From Kerstersia sp052103615 (lineage in GTDB: Bacteria > Pseudomonadota > Gammaproteobacteria > Burkholderiales > Burkholderiaceae_B), in assembly GCF_052103615.1 (NCBI RefSeq), contig NZ_JBQEKA010000002.1:1-64000 (forward strand): a DNA stretch of 64,000 nucleotides, read 5' to 3'. Both the position numbers and the translations under genes were made by a program. Positions within the stretch are counted from its first letter, which is position 1, and each line of letters begins with the position of its first letter. The notes beneath the pieces were generated by a model that worked only from the letters and a program-made list of their open reading frames with translations, was not told the DNA's origin and made no database searches. Shown one piece after another: positions 1-9,306 of this stretch.

Positions 1-239
1 TGGCCGTCACCGACTATTGGCTAGGCCTGGAAGATGCCCGCCAGAAGGGGCATGAGGCGGGGGTGACATCAGGCCGGGAAACGGGCTTGCGCGAGGTTTT
101 GCGGCGTATGCTGACGCGTAAGTTCGGGGAGGTGTCGGCGGAAAGCCAGCGGTGCCTGGCAGGCGCCGATGCGCTCAAGCTGGAACAGTGGGCAGAGCAA
201 GTGCTGGATGCCGCGACCGAGGGAGAGGTATTTCGTTAA
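1..239 (+). CDS. DUF4351-like protein, C-terminal fragment (5' end outside window)
   Basis: The reading frame is open from base 3 to the TAA at 237-239, giving about 78 residues with no start in the window. It ends with a pattern typical of DUF4351 domains: a segment 'REVLRRMLTRKFGEV', a linker, then 'LKLEQWAEQVLDAATEGEVF'. DUF4351 tails are commonly found at the C-terminus of Rpn/PD-(D/E)XK-type proteins (recombination-promoting nuclease or putative transposase families). Only the tail is visible, so the catalytic part, if any, cannot be judged. The gene converges on mgtE, with a hairpin between them. Confidence 0.6.
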   Translation, partial: AVTDYWLGLEDARQKGHEAGVTSGRETGLREVLRRMLTRKFGEVSAESQRCLAGADALKLEQWAEQVLDAATEGEVFR

Positions 240-255
240 GGCCTGGCGAGCGAGT

Positions 256-281
256 CTGCCAGGGCAGGGCAGCCCTGGCAG
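256..281. terminator. Hairpin between convergent genes
   Basis: A perfect 10-bp inverted repeat (CTGCCAGGGC / GCCCTGGCAG, 6-nt spacer) lies between the DUF4351 gene and the end of mgtE. There is no U-run on either side, so it may be a transcript-end hairpin rather than a classical intrinsic terminator. Confidence 0.45.
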
Positions 282-293
282 GATTGTCTGCTG

Positions 294-1757
294 TCAGACC
301 AGGAAAATAGTCGCCAGGCCCAGAAAGATGAAAAAGCCCAGGCTATCGGTCGCGAAGGTCAGGAGCACGGAAGACCCCAGGGCAGGGTCTTTGCCGAAGC
401 GGGCGCGGACCATGGGAACGAGGACGCCGACGCCGGCGCCGACGAGCATATTGCAGACCATGGCGCCCATCATCACCAGGGCAATGGAAATTTCACCGGA
501 AATGAACCAGGCGAAGCCGCCGGCGACCAGGCTGCCGCACAGGCCGACAAGCAGGGTGACGCTGAGTTCTTTCTTGATGAGCCGCCAGACGTTGTCAGGC
601 GTGACGCGCCCGACCGCCAGCGCCCGGATGATCATGGTCATGGTCTGATTGCCCGAATTGCCGCCGATCCCGGCGACGATGGACATCAGGAAGGCCAGAA
701 TGACGATATGGCTGACAGTGTCTTCAAAGCGCGAGGCCACGATGGAAGCGATGGCGGCGGTACAGAGGTTCAGAAGCAGCCATGGGGCGCGGTTGCGCAT
801 GGCGGCGCGCATGGGCGCGAAGATATCTTCTTCCTGCATCCCGGCGCGTGACAAAGCCTGTTCATCGGAGTCTTCGCGGATGACGTCCACGACATCTGCG
901 ATGGTGACGCGGCCAATGAGCCTGCCCTGGTCATCCGTCACCGGGGCCGATACCAAGTCATAGCGTTCAAAGGCGCCGGCCGCTTCGGCATCGGAATCGG
1001 TCGGGCTGAGCGCGAGGAAATCTGGGCTCATGACGTCGCGCACATCGGTCTCGGGTTCTGAAACCAGCAGCCGGGTGAGCGGCAGCGTGCCTTGCAGTCT
1101 GTCCTGGCGGTCAACGACGAAGATTTGATCGGTGTGATCCGGCAGTTCCCCCAGGCGGCGCAGGTAGCGCAGGACGACCTCCAGCGTGACGTCCTCGCGC
1201 ACGCGCACCATTTCGAAGTCCATGATCGCCCCGACGCTGTCCTCGGGGTAGCCCATGGCGGTCAGCAGGCGGGCGCGCTCTTCATCGGTCAGGCCCTTCT
1301 GGACTTCAGCAACGACATCCGGCGGCAGGTCGGGAGCAATGTCCGCCAGTTCGTCGGCGTCCATGTCGCTGGTCGCCGCCACGAGGTCCTGGCGGTCCAT
1401 CGCTTCGATCAGCGATTCTCGTACCCAGTCGTCCACTTCCAGCAGCACGTCAGCGTCGTGGCTGTGGTCCACCAGGCTCCAGATGATCTGGCGTTCATCC
1501 TTGGGCAAGGATTCGAGGATGAAGGCGATATCAGCCGGATGCAGCTCATCAACCAGCTGCTTGATTTCCGCATCATGCTGCCGATGCAGCAGATTTTCCA
1601 TCAAGCCGGCCCGGTCATTCTCCGCATATTGGCGGTGGGCCAGTTCGGACACCAGCTGCTGCCGGCGCAACAAGTCCTGTACCTGGCGCAGGGCAAGCTG
1701 TGCATCCTCCGGATCCAGGCGGCGCGGCGCGGGGGGCATACTGGGGGCTGTCGTCAT
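294..1757 (-). CDS. mgtE: Magnesium transporter MgtE
   Basis: This is a 487-residue Mg2+ channel of the MgtE/SLC41 family in the inner membrane. The order is the classical one: a cytosolic helical N domain (about residues 40-170, with the 'LHPADIAFILESLP' repeat element), two CBS domains (about 175-295) and a C-terminal block of five membrane helices (about 325-487) containing the conserved pore motif GIGGNSGNQ (363-371). In this family the N and CBS domains sense cytosolic Mg2+ and gate the pore. The ATG is preceded by AGGAA at suitable spacing. It lies just downstream of the thioesterase gene on the same strand (24-nt gap), so the two may be cotranscribed. Length and motifs are normal. Confidence 0.95.
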   Translation of the reverse strand: MTTAPSMPPAPRRLDPEDAQLALRQVQDLLRRQQLVSELAHRQYAENDRAGLMENLLHRQHDAEIKQLVDELHPADIAFILESLPKDERQIIWSLVDHSHDADVLLEVDDWVRESLIEAMDRQDLVAATSDMDADELADIAPDLPPDVVAEVQKGLTDEERARLLTAMGYPEDSVGAIMDFEMVRVREDVTLEVVLRYLRRLGELPDHTDQIFVVDRQDRLQGTLPLTRLLVSEPETDVRDVMSPDFLALSPTDSDAEAAGAFERYDLVSAPVTDDQGRLIGRVTIADVVDVIREDSDEQALSRAGMQEEDIFAPMRAAMRNRAPWLLLNLCTAAIASIVASRFEDTVSHIVILAFLMSIVAGIGGNSGNQTMTMIIRALAVGRVTPDNVWRLIKKELSVTLLVGLCGSLVAGGFAWFISGEISIALVMMGAMVCNMLVGAGVGVLVPMVRARFGKDPALGSSVLLTFATDSLGFFIFLGLATIFLV

Positions 1758-1781
1758 TAAGAGGGTTCCTGCTACGCGGGT

Positions 1782-2219
1782 TCAGGCCGTGGGCAGCTTG
1801 CGCTTTTTGCCAGCTTCGTCCATGGCGACATAGGTTAACGTCGCTTCCGTGACCTTGACGATATCGCCGATGAGACGCCGTTGTGCGAAAACATCGACGC
1901 ATACCGTCACGGAAGTGCTGCCGATACGAGTGATCTCGGCATAGAAGGCAAGCAGGTCGCCGACCCCCACAGGCTGGCGGAACTGCATGGCGTTCACGGC
2001 CACGGTTCCGACCCGTCCCTGCGCCAGTTGCGCCGCGACAATCGCGCCCGCCACGTCGATATGGGACATGATCCAGCCGCCGAAGACGTCGCCATGGTAA
2101 TTGGCGTCTGCCGGCATGGGGACGACGCGCAGCGTGGCGTGCTTGCCTTCAGGCCAGTCGGGCAGCGTTTCCACGCCAGGGTTGGGGGCTGCCGGTTGCT
2201 GGGAGGGGGTAATGCTCAT
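1782..2219 (-). CDS. Acyl-CoA thioesterase, YciA-like hotdog fold
   Basis: The 145-residue product has the signature of single-hotdog acyl-CoA thioesterases of the YciA/BACH type: 'GDVFGGWIMSHID' followed by a long helix, then 'VNAMQFRQPVGVGDLL' and a C-terminal strand ending 'EATLTYVAMDEAGKKRKLP'. The Asp-x-Phe-Gly-Gly turn and the following helix form the CoA and catalytic region in this family. The predicted reaction is hydrolysis of acyl-CoA to free acid and CoA in the cytosol; chain-length preference cannot be read. It precedes mgtE on the minus strand. A role in membrane lipid or CoA homeostasis is inference. Confidence 0.85.
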   Translation of the reverse strand: MSITPSQQPAAPNPGVETLPDWPEGKHATLRVVPMPADANYHGDVFGGWIMSHIDVAGAIVAAQLAQGRVGTVAVNAMQFRQPVGVGDLLAFYAEITRIGSTSVTVCVDVFAQRRLIGDIVKVTEATLTYVAMDEAGKKRKLPTA

Positions 2220-2511
2220 GATGCCAGAGATCCTTCTCGACTCGTTTGAAAAAATGGCGCTTGGGCGGCAAGGGGCATAGGCCGTCCGCGCCGTCCCAAG
2301 GCCTGGGACAGGGCGCGCGGCATGCGCCCGTGATTCGCGCCCGCGATTAGCCTGGCCAGTATGGTCACGCCATGGCAGGCGCCGCTATCCTATTTGCCTG
2401 CAGGAAGTGGCAGCCTTGCGGGAAAACCATGATGATAGCCCCCATGGGCGTTCAGGGGCGAGAGGAACCGTGATTCCTGCAGGTGTGACAGTCTTGAGTG
2501 ACGGGCAGGCG

Positions 2512-3720
2512 TCAGCCGGCAGCGGCGGGCGTCAGCCGCTGTTGCGCCAGCGCGACCCAGGCCGACGCCCCGACGGGGATGAGATCATCATTGAAATCAT
2601 AGCTGTCGTTGTGCAACAGGCAGGGGCCTTCGCCGTGACCGTCGCTGCGGTGGCTGCCGTCGCCCGCGCCGAGCCAGAAGTAACAGCCCGGGCGCGCCCG
2701 CAGCATATAGGCAAAATCTTCAGAGGCCATGGAGGGGCGTACCGCGTCATTCACGCTGGCTGCCCCCGCGACGCTCTTGAGCGCCTGAGCGCAGAAGGCG
2801 GTTTCCGCCGCGTCGTTGATCGTGGCCGGGTAGGTGCGGTGAAATTTCAGCCGGCCAGCGCAGCCGAAAGCGGCTGCGATCTGCTGGGTGATGGCCTGCA
2901 TGCGTTGCTCCACCATATCCGTCATGCTATCGGCATAGGTGCGCACAGTACCGCTGATCATGGCATGCGTGGGAATGATGTTGTCGGCGCTGCCTGTGTG
3001 AATCTGCGTAATGCTGAGCACGGCGGTATCCAGCGGATTGCGGTTGCGCGAGATGATGGTTTGCAGCGCCTGGGCAATTTGCACGGCCGGCATGATGGGA
3101 TCTACCCCCAGATGCGGCATGGCGGCGTGGGTGCCCTTGCCGTCGATATGTATCTGGAACTCGGCACAGGAGGCCATAATGGGCCCGGCGCACAGGCCGA
3201 ATTCACCGGCAGGCAGGCCGGGCCAGTTGTGCATGCCGAAGACGGCTTCGACCGGGAAACGCTCGAACAGGCCGTCTTCGATCATGCGGCGCGCGCCGGC
3301 GCCGCCTTCTTCCGCCGGCTGGAAGATGACATGGACGACGCCGTCGAAATTGCGGGTGTGCGCCAGATAGCGCGTGGCCGCAAGCAACATGGTGGTATGG
3401 CCGTCATGGCCGCAGGCGTGCATACGGCCAGGGTGGCTGCTGGCATGGGCGAAGCTATTGGCTTCCTGCATGGGCAGCGCGTCGATATCCGCGCGCAGGC
3501 CGATGGCCCGCGTGCTATTGCCGAGTTTGCCGCGGATGGTGCCGACCACGCCGGTAGCGGCCAGGCCGCTGGTGGTTTCCACGCCCCACTGCTGTAGCAA
3601 GGACTGGATCAATGCCGAGGTGCGCGTTTCTTCGTAGCTCAATTCCGGGTGAGCATGGATATCTTGCCGGATGGCACGGAATTCGTCGTGCCAGGTTTGC
3701 AGCTCGGGAATGATGTTCAT
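2512..3720 (-). CDS. M20-family metal-dependent amidohydrolase
   Basis: The 402-residue protein belongs to the M20D group (hippurate hydrolase / N-acyl-amino-acid amidohydrolase / IAA-amino-acid hydrolase). Visible metal-site motifs are GLRADIDALP (74-83), HACGHDGH (101-108), the Glu pair in 'QPAEEGGAGA' and the HNWPG turn. A dimerisation domain separates the two halves of the catalytic domain, as usual. The likely reaction is hydrolysis of an N-acyl amino acid to carboxylate and amino acid; the substrate is not predictable. Its ATG overlaps the stop of the upstream phosphatase gene (ATGA at 3717-3720), indicating translational coupling. About 290 bases downstream (2220-2511) hold no recognisable gene. 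Confidence 0.9.
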   Translation of the reverse strand: MNIIPELQTWHDEFRAIRQDIHAHPELSYEETRTSALIQSLLQQWGVETTSGLAATGVVGTIRGKLGNSTRAIGLRADIDALPMQEANSFAHASSHPGRMHACGHDGHTTMLLAATRYLAHTRNFDGVVHVIFQPAEEGGAGARRMIEDGLFERFPVEAVFGMHNWPGLPAGEFGLCAGPIMASCAEFQIHIDGKGTHAAMPHLGVDPIMPAVQIAQALQTIISRNRNPLDTAVLSITQIHTGSADNIIPTHAMISGTVRTYADSMTDMVEQRMQAITQQIAAAFGCAGRLKFHRTYPATINDAAETAFCAQALKSVAGAASVNDAVRPSMASEDFAYMLRARPGCYFWLGAGDGSHRSDGHGEGPCLLHNDSYDFNDDLIPVGASAWVALAQQRLTPAAAG

Positions 3721-4619
3721 GGCTGAACCTGGTGGTAAGCGCCAGGGCCGGATGCCGGCTTGGCGTGGTCAAGGTGAGGCGCAATGAGTGCTTGCAGGCT
3801 GCCGGCGACGGCCTTGTTGCCGGCAACGATATTGCCGCTGCGGGCCCAGGGCTCTTGGCCGTACATATCGTTTGCCAGCCCGCCTGCCTCGCGCACCAGC
3901 AAGGTACCGGCAGCGACGTCCCAGGGGGCCAGGCCCATCTCCCAGTAACCATCGAAACGGCCGCAAGCCGTCCAGGCCAGGTCCAGCGCGGCTGCGCCGA
4001 TGCGGCGGATGCCGCGTGTGGTGTGGATGGCGTCGTGCAGCATGGGCATGTACTGCGCTTCGAAGGAAAAATCGCGGAACGGAAAGCCAGTGGCCAGCAC
4101 CGACTGATCCAGGGAAGGAGAGCGCGAGACATTGATGCGCCGCCCATTGAGCCAGGCGCCTATCCCTTGCACGGCGGTGAACAGCTCTTCGCGGTTGGGG
4201 TCATAAACGACGGCAACAATAGGATTTTCCTGGGTGCCGGTGGCGGTGTCGCTATGGGCGATCAGGGCAATGGAAACGGCGTAGTGGGGAATGCCGTGCA
4301 GATAATTGGTCGTGCCATCCAGCGGGTCTATGCACCAGGTGGCCGTGCCTTCCGGGCGGCCGCCGGTTTCTTCGGCCACGATACCGAAATCGGGGGTACG
4401 CTCGCGCAGCACGCTGATAATGGCCGCTTCGGCTTCGCGGTCGGCTTGCGATACCAGATCGTTCTGGGCTTTATGGTCGATGACCAGATCGCTGCGGCGG
4501 TGCGAGTAGGCCTGCAGGATCGCTGCGCCTGCGTGCGCGGCGCTGACGGCAGTATCTATGGCTTCGCTCAGGGCGCGCAGCGAGAGGAGATCCGGCAGGT
4601 CGGGAAAGGAGGTCTTCAT
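3717..4619 (-). CDS. Inositol monophosphatase family protein
   Basis: The 300-residue protein has the Li+-sensitive phosphatase signature: EETGG (83-87), DPLDGTTN (98-105) and 'WDVAAGTLLVREAGG' near the C-terminus, which supply the Mg2+ ligands and phosphate site. Members act on inositol-1-phosphate, histidinol-phosphate, PAP or related sugar phosphates; an N-terminal extension of about 20 residues gives no further clue. It is the first gene of a two-gene unit with the M20 amidohydrolase (4-nt overlap) and is divergent from mnmC. The pairing with an amidohydrolase is odd, and a shared pathway cannot be inferred. Confidence 0.88.
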   Translation of the reverse strand: MKTSFPDLPDLLSLRALSEAIDTAVSAAHAGAAILQAYSHRRSDLVIDHKAQNDLVSQADREAEAAIISVLRERTPDFGIVAEETGGRPEGTATWCIDPLDGTTNYLHGIPHYAVSIALIAHSDTATGTQENPIVAVVYDPNREELFTAVQGIGAWLNGRRINVSRSPSLDQSVLATGFPFRDFSFEAQYMPMLHDAIHTTRGIRRIGAAALDLAWTACGRFDGYWEMGLAPWDVAAGTLLVREAGGLANDMYGQEPWARSGNIVAGNKAVAGSLQALIAPHLDHAKPASGPGAYHQVQP

Positions 4620-4701
4620 GCTTCGCTCATCCAGGAAAGGCGGCCGGCGCAGTGGCTGGCAGTAATATTCATTATTCCATGCGGAAGTCTATCTCTTTTA
4701 C

Positions 4702-6582
4702 ATGTCTTCTTCGTATCAAGCATTAAAGCCGGCGCAGCCAGACCTGGATTCCTCAGGTCTGCCCTATAGCACCGACTATGGCGATATCTATCACGCAGCG
4801 CAAGGGTCGCTGGCCCAGGCGCGGCATGTCTTTCTGTCGGGCAACCGCCTGCCGCAGCGCTGGGCCGGGCGTGAGCGCTTTGTCGTGTGCGAAACCGGGT
4901 TTGGGCTGGGGGGCAATTTTCTGGCGCTGTGGCAGGCATGGCGCGCAGACCCGGAGCGCTGCCGGCGTTTGCATGTCGTATCGCTCGAAGCCCATCCTTT
5001 CACGCGTGCAGGCTTGGCAAGCATGTGGCGCGCCAGTTTGGCGCTGGAACTGAGGGCCCTGGCCGATACCTTGCTGGCGCAATGGCCAGAACCTCTGCCG
5101 GGATTGCATCGCCTGGAGTTCGAGGGTGGGGCACTGACCTTGACGCTGGGCTTCGGCGAGGCGCTGACATTGGCGCCCAGGCTGGAAGCGCGGGTGGATG
5201 CCTATTTCTTTGATGGCTTTGCGCCTGCGCGTAACCCGGAAATGTGGTCTGCGCACTTGTTCCGCCGGCTGGCGCGCATGGCGGCGCCAGATGCGACGCT
5301 GGCGACCTGGTGCAGCGCCGGGCATGTCCGCCGGGCCATGGAAGATGCGGGCTTTCTGGTCGAACGCTGGCCGGGGCTGAATGGCAAACGGCATATGGTG
5401 GCAGGGGTACGGCGCGCTTTGCGCACCCCTGGCAAGGCCGTGTTGCCGCAGGCGTATCCGGGGCCGCGCACGGCTCTGATTATTGGCGGCGGCCCGGCGG
5501 GCGCCGGCATGGCGCAAGCCCTGACGCTGCGCGGCTGGCAGGCAGTGGTCGTGGACCCGGCGCCGGTGCGGGCGGGCGGGGTGCATCAAGGGCACGCAGC
5601 TGCCGCTTCCGTGCCCTTGATTGCCCGGGATGACAATCCGCGTGCCCGCCTGGCGCGTGCCGGGAATCTGCGCAGCTGGGCCCGCTGGTCCGGGCTGGCT
5701 GGCGATGCCGCGCCGTTGCGCTGCGGAGCGCTGCAAATGCAGCGGCCCGACGGGCGGGCTGGCGATCCCAGGGAAGCGCTGGCTGAACTGGCTTTTCCGT
5801 CAAGCTGGGTGCGTTGGATGGATCGAGACGAGGCCAGCCAGCATGCGGGTCTGAGTTTGAGCCAGGGCGGCGTGTATTTTTCTTCCGGCATGCTGGTCAA
5901 GCCCCCGGAACTGCTGGGCGCTTTGCTGCGCACGCCGGGCGTCACCCATATTCAGGCCAGCGTGGCGGGTTTGCGGCATGGCGCGGCAGGCTGGCAGGCA
6001 CTGGGGCATGACGGGCAGATATTGGCGGAAGGGGCGGTGCTGGTGATGGCAGGGGCGGGCGCTTCGTGGCCATTGTTGCAGCAGGCGGGCTTGGATGGGC
6101 GCGAAGTGCCCCGCCTGGCCGCGCTGCAAGCGACAGGCGGCGCGATCGCCAGTTGGCCCGCCGCGCGGCTGCATGGGGGGCCGGCCTGCGTACTGGGGGC
6201 CGAGGGCTATTTGCTGCCTGCATTGGCTGGCCGCTGTGTAGTCGGCAGTACCTATGAAGAAGGGGGGGAGGCTTGGGATACCCAGGCCAGGCGCTGCGCC
6301 ATGGCTGAAAAAATGCCGGCCATGCTGGCGGATGCCGCCCTGGGCAGGGCCAATGGCACGGAGGCCTGGTGGGGCGGGGATTGGTCAGGTTGGCGGGCAG
6401 TCGTGCCGGGACGCTTGCCGGTATTCGGCCCTTTGCCGCAATTGCCCGATGCCTGGGTTGCGACAGCCTTCGGTTCGCGCGGATTTTCATGGGCGGCGCT
6501 GGCTGGCGATGTGCTGGCAGCCACTCTGGAAGGCGAGCCCTTGCCCTTGGAAAGGGATTTGCTGGAAATCGTCAAACCCTGA
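4702..6582 (+). CDS. mnmC: Bifunctional tRNA wobble-uridine modifying enzyme MnmC
   Basis: The 626-residue protein has two fused domains. The N-terminal part (about 1-235) is a SAM-dependent methyltransferase with the 'CETGFGLGGNF' SAM loop and the 'YFFDGFAPARNPEMW' motif. The C-terminal part (from about 255) is an FAD-dependent oxidoreductase with the dinucleotide-binding loop GGGPAGAGMA and a C-terminal 'FGSRGFSWA' motif. In the known pathway the FAD domain removes carboxymethyl from cmnm5(s2)U34 and the methyltransferase domain then forms mnm5(s2)U34 in tRNAs for Lys, Glu, Gln and others. A tRNA-Lys(UUU), a substrate class, lies about 3 kb downstream, probably by chance. The upstream SD is weak. 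The gene is monocistronic and divergent from the phosphatase gene. Confidence 0.95.
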   Translation: MSSSYQALKPAQPDLDSSGLPYSTDYGDIYHAAQGSLAQARHVFLSGNRLPQRWAGRERFVVCETGFGLGGNFLALWQAWRADPERCRRLHVVSLEAHPFTRAGLASMWRASLALELRALADTLLAQWPEPLPGLHRLEFEGGALTLTLGFGEALTLAPRLEARVDAYFFDGFAPARNPEMWSAHLFRRLARMAAPDATLATWCSAGHVRRAMEDAGFLVERWPGLNGKRHMVAGVRRALRTPGKAVLPQAYPGPRTALIIGGGPAGAGMAQALTLRGWQAVVVDPAPVRAGGVHQGHAAAASVPLIARDDNPRARLARAGNLRSWARWSGLAGDAAPLRCGALQMQRPDGRAGDPREALAELAFPSSWVRWMDRDEASQHAGLSLSQGGVYFSSGMLVKPPELLGALLRTPGVTHIQASVAGLRHGAAGWQALGHDGQILAEGAVLVMAGAGASWPLLQQAGLDGREVPRLAALQATGGAIASWPAARLHGGPACVLGAEGYLLPALAGRCVVGSTYEEGGEAWDTQARRCAMAEKMPAMLADAALGRANGTEAWWGGDWSGWRAVVPGRLPVFGPLPQLPDAWVATAFGSRGFSWAALAGDVLAATLEGEPLPLERDLLEIVKP

Positions 6583-7011
6583 ATAGGCGGTCTTTCTATT
6601 TGGCCAGGGCAACAACGGCCATGTCTCAAGCGGCCAGGGCGTGCCGGGAGCAGAAGAGACATGGTGGAGGGGAGGCACTGCGGGGGAAAGGCAGGAAAAC
6701 GGCTTTATCGCCTCATTGAAAGTAACTAATTGTATCTTTTGTGAATGAGGGGCGTGACGCGTGGGCCGATCACGCTTAGTGCCGGAGATAATGGGCTTTT
6801 CCTGGGAGGACAGGACGAAAAAAGCGCTAGCCGGACTGAAAAAAGGCCAGGATTTTAGTTCGAAAATATCGAGGTGAGTTTATTTCGCCGCGCAAATCCG
6901 TCAGAATAGTGACTTTTGAAGCTATTTAGGCCTTCGGGCGAATGGTCGGGCGCGCGGAATCCCTCCCGGGAAGCAGCGTCTGGCCGTTTGCGCGTGGCCG
7001 GGGGATGCTCA
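6583..7011. other. Intergenic region, no gene recognised
   Basis: This stretch of about 430 bases between mnmC and the GH31-like gene holds no convincing ORF or RNA. It becomes A/T-richer between about 6720 and 6910, where a promoter for the downstream gene would be expected, but I could not pick a convincing -35/-10 pair. An upstream TTG (6916) extends the downstream frame into this region; see the next entry for the start choice. Confidence 0.4.
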
Positions 7012-9231
7012 GTGCCGTCAACGTACGACTCCGTCCATACGATACAACTGGATCATCTCGAAACCAGTCAGTCCTCCGCCAACCGCATCGAATTCGATGC
7101 GGGGGCGGGGCATGTGCTGGTGATCGAGCCGCATGCGCCAGGCGTTTTTCGTCTGCGTGCCGGGCCGCAGGAAAAGATCGCCAGCGATAAACCTCGTACC
7201 CAGCGTGCGCGCGCCGTCGCGGAAATGCTGCTGGCGCGCGAGGAAGCTGTTGGTGAAATGGAAGTCCAGACCGACAGCGATGCCGGTATTTGGCGCCTGC
7301 AGCAAGGCGAGGTCGAGCTGGAAGTGGCTCACCACCCGTGGCGGCTGGTGCTGCGCCGTGGCGACCGTGTTCTGCTGAGCGCGGATTCCGCGCAGCAAGG
7401 CAGCTGGCATGGCGCTGCCGGCGAAGATGAGCCGTACTGGGCGCTGGCCTTCGGGCTGGAAGCCGGTGAGGCCGTATATGGTCTGGGTGAAACCGCAGGC
7501 GACCTGGATCGCCGCGGTGAAACCATCGTGTCCGATGATCCGTCTCACCGTGCGCTGCCGCTGGCCTGGAGCGTGCGCGGCTGGGGGGTGTATATCAATA
7601 GCGCCGAACGCGTTGTGCACGCGGTCGGCGACAGCGAATTCCCCGATGACTATCGTATCGGCATCGACAACGGCGTGCTGGACCTGTTCCTGTTCGCTGG
7701 TGAGCCGAGTGAAATACTTAACCAATACACACAGCTGACGGGCCGTGCAGGCCAGCCCAGCCTGTGGGCCATGGGTACCTGGCTGCAAACGCCGGACACC
7801 CTGTCCGTGACCGAAGCCGCCGAACTCGCGGCAGCGTTCCGTGAGCACGGCATGGGCCTGGATGTCGTGCAACTGCCTGAACCGGCAGCGTGTCTGGTGC
7901 GCGAAGGCAAGCTCAATCTGGAATGGGATGCGCAGCGCTTCCCCGATCCCAAGCAGGCCTTGGCGCTTTTCAAACAGCGTGACCTGCATGTCAGCGCCAG
8001 CGTTTTTCCTGGCGTGCTGGCGGGATCCGAAGCCTTCACGGAGCTGGAAGACCGCGGCTGGCTGCTGGCCGAAGAGTCTGGCGATGCCAAGGTCTTCCCC
8101 GGGGTTGCTGCGACTGGCGGGCAAGCCTATGCCCTGCTGGATCTGACCAACAAGGACGTTTACGCTCAATGGCGTGACCGTCATCATCAACTGTTTCAGG
8201 ACGGTCTGGAAGCGCCTTATTGCAGCGTGCCCGCCCACCTGGAAGACGGTCTGGTCTCGCGTGGTGATGACAGCGGCGCAGCTTTGCGCACGCTGTACCC
8301 GCTGCTGGCGCGCCGTTCCCTGTTTGATGCGGTTGCCGGTCACAAAATTCCGCCTGAAGGCGTGGCGCCAGGCACCGACCTGTTCCCGGCGGCGCAGCGC
8401 CTGCCTTGGCAGGCGGCGCCCGAAGTGCCCAATAACTGGGCCGGCTTGGCTTTCAGCCTGCGCACGGCGCTGGCGCTGGGTGGCAGTGCCGTGCCCTTGC
8501 AAATGCACGCGCTGGGCAACGTCCGCGCGCCGCTGGACGCTGTGACGCCGGAGCTCTATGTGCGCTGGCTCACGGCGCTGACCTTCTCCGGCAATTTCAT
8601 CTTCCAGGGTGTGCAAGGGCTGTTGCCCTGGCAATTCGGCGAAGAGGTTGAAGCGGCGGCGCAGGTCTGGATGCGCTGGCGTTACCGGCTCATCCCCTAC
8701 GTGCTGGGTGCCATCGAAGATGCGGCGCGTACCGGGCTGCCGGTGCAGCGCTCCATGGCTTTGTCTTTCCCGAATGATGAACGTGCCCAGCAATGGCAGA
8801 CCCAATATCTTCTGGGTCCTGCGCTGCTGGTCGCGCCCATCCTCGAACCGGGCAAAACACAGACCATCTACCTGCCTGAAGGCGAAGCCTGGTGGGATCT
8901 GAACACCGGCTGGCGCTATGAAGGCGGCACCGTCCTGACCATGGAATGCGGCTTGGACCAATACCCGGTATTTGGCCGTGAAGGCCACATGCTCTGTTTG
9001 GGGCCGGCAACCTTGCACACCGGGGAATTCAACTCCGCCCGTCTGCTGGACGAAGTGTGGATGTTCGGAATGCCGGTCAACAACCCTGTCGTCATGCGCA
9101 ACAAAATCCGTGTCATGCAAATGCAGGGGTCGAGCTACATCAAGGGCCTGGAAGGCCTGCGCATCCTGCCCTCGCAAGGCCTGGAAGTTAAACGCCGCGG
9201 CGCGGAAGTACGCATCTCGCGAGCCCGTTAA
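7012..9231 (+). CDS. GH31-fold protein, apparently without catalytic residues
   Basis: The product is 739 residues from the GTG at 7012, which follows a GGGGGA SD-like run; an upstream TTG at 6916 would add 32 poor-looking residues. The layout is that of glycoside hydrolase family 31: N-terminal beta-sandwich ('AVYGLGETAGDLDRRG'), a TIM-barrel from about residue 250, and proximal and distal C-terminal beta domains ('QYLLGPALLVAPILEPGKT', 'EGEAWWDLNTG'). The active-site segments are not conserved. The nucleophile region, normally K-x-D-x-x-E-like, reads APYCSVPAHLED (about 402-413). The acid/base region reads PEVPNNW instead of GGDxxxxW-like. The HDIGGF segment reads MHALGN. The substrate-binding Asp after 'LDVVQL' is replaced by Pro. 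It is therefore probably not an alpha-glucosidase or xylosidase; a structural or binding role is possible. It stands alone, closed by a terminator. Confidence 0.75.
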   Translation: MPSTYDSVHTIQLDHLETSQSSANRIEFDAGAGHVLVIEPHAPGVFRLRAGPQEKIASDKPRTQRARAVAEMLLAREEAVGEMEVQTDSDAGIWRLQQGEVELEVAHHPWRLVLRRGDRVLLSADSAQQGSWHGAAGEDEPYWALAFGLEAGEAVYGLGETAGDLDRRGETIVSDDPSHRALPLAWSVRGWGVYINSAERVVHAVGDSEFPDDYRIGIDNGVLDLFLFAGEPSEILNQYTQLTGRAGQPSLWAMGTWLQTPDTLSVTEAAELAAAFREHGMGLDVVQLPEPAACLVREGKLNLEWDAQRFPDPKQALALFKQRDLHVSASVFPGVLAGSEAFTELEDRGWLLAEESGDAKVFPGVAATGGQAYALLDLTNKDVYAQWRDRHHQLFQDGLEAPYCSVPAHLEDGLVSRGDDSGAALRTLYPLLARRSLFDAVAGHKIPPEGVAPGTDLFPAAQRLPWQAAPEVPNNWAGLAFSLRTALALGGSAVPLQMHALGNVRAPLDAVTPELYVRWLTALTFSGNFIFQGVQGLLPWQFGEEVEAAAQVWMRWRYRLIPYVLGAIEDAARTGLPVQRSMALSFPNDERAQQWQTQYLLGPALLVAPILEPGKTQTIYLPEGEAWWDLNTGWRYEGGTVLTMECGLDQYPVFGREGHMLCLGPATLHTGEFNSARLLDEVWMFGMPVNNPVVMRNKIRVMQMQGSSYIKGLEGLRILPSQGLEVKRRGAEVRISRAR

Positions 9232-9306
9232 GGTCAGCTTGCTTGGGCAAGCTTGGCTTGTCCGCAAGGCCTGGTTCAGGTGCTGCTGAGCATGGCCTGG
9301 GGCAGG

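Noticed and set aside
2407..3597. 396-codon plus-strand frame opposite the M20 amidohydrolase
   Set aside because: The minus strand has all metal-site motifs of the M20 family; the plus frame is a shadow.
6369..6719. 116-codon ORF spanning the end of mnmC
   Set aside because: It overlaps the conserved MnmC C-terminus in another frame and has no recognisable features.
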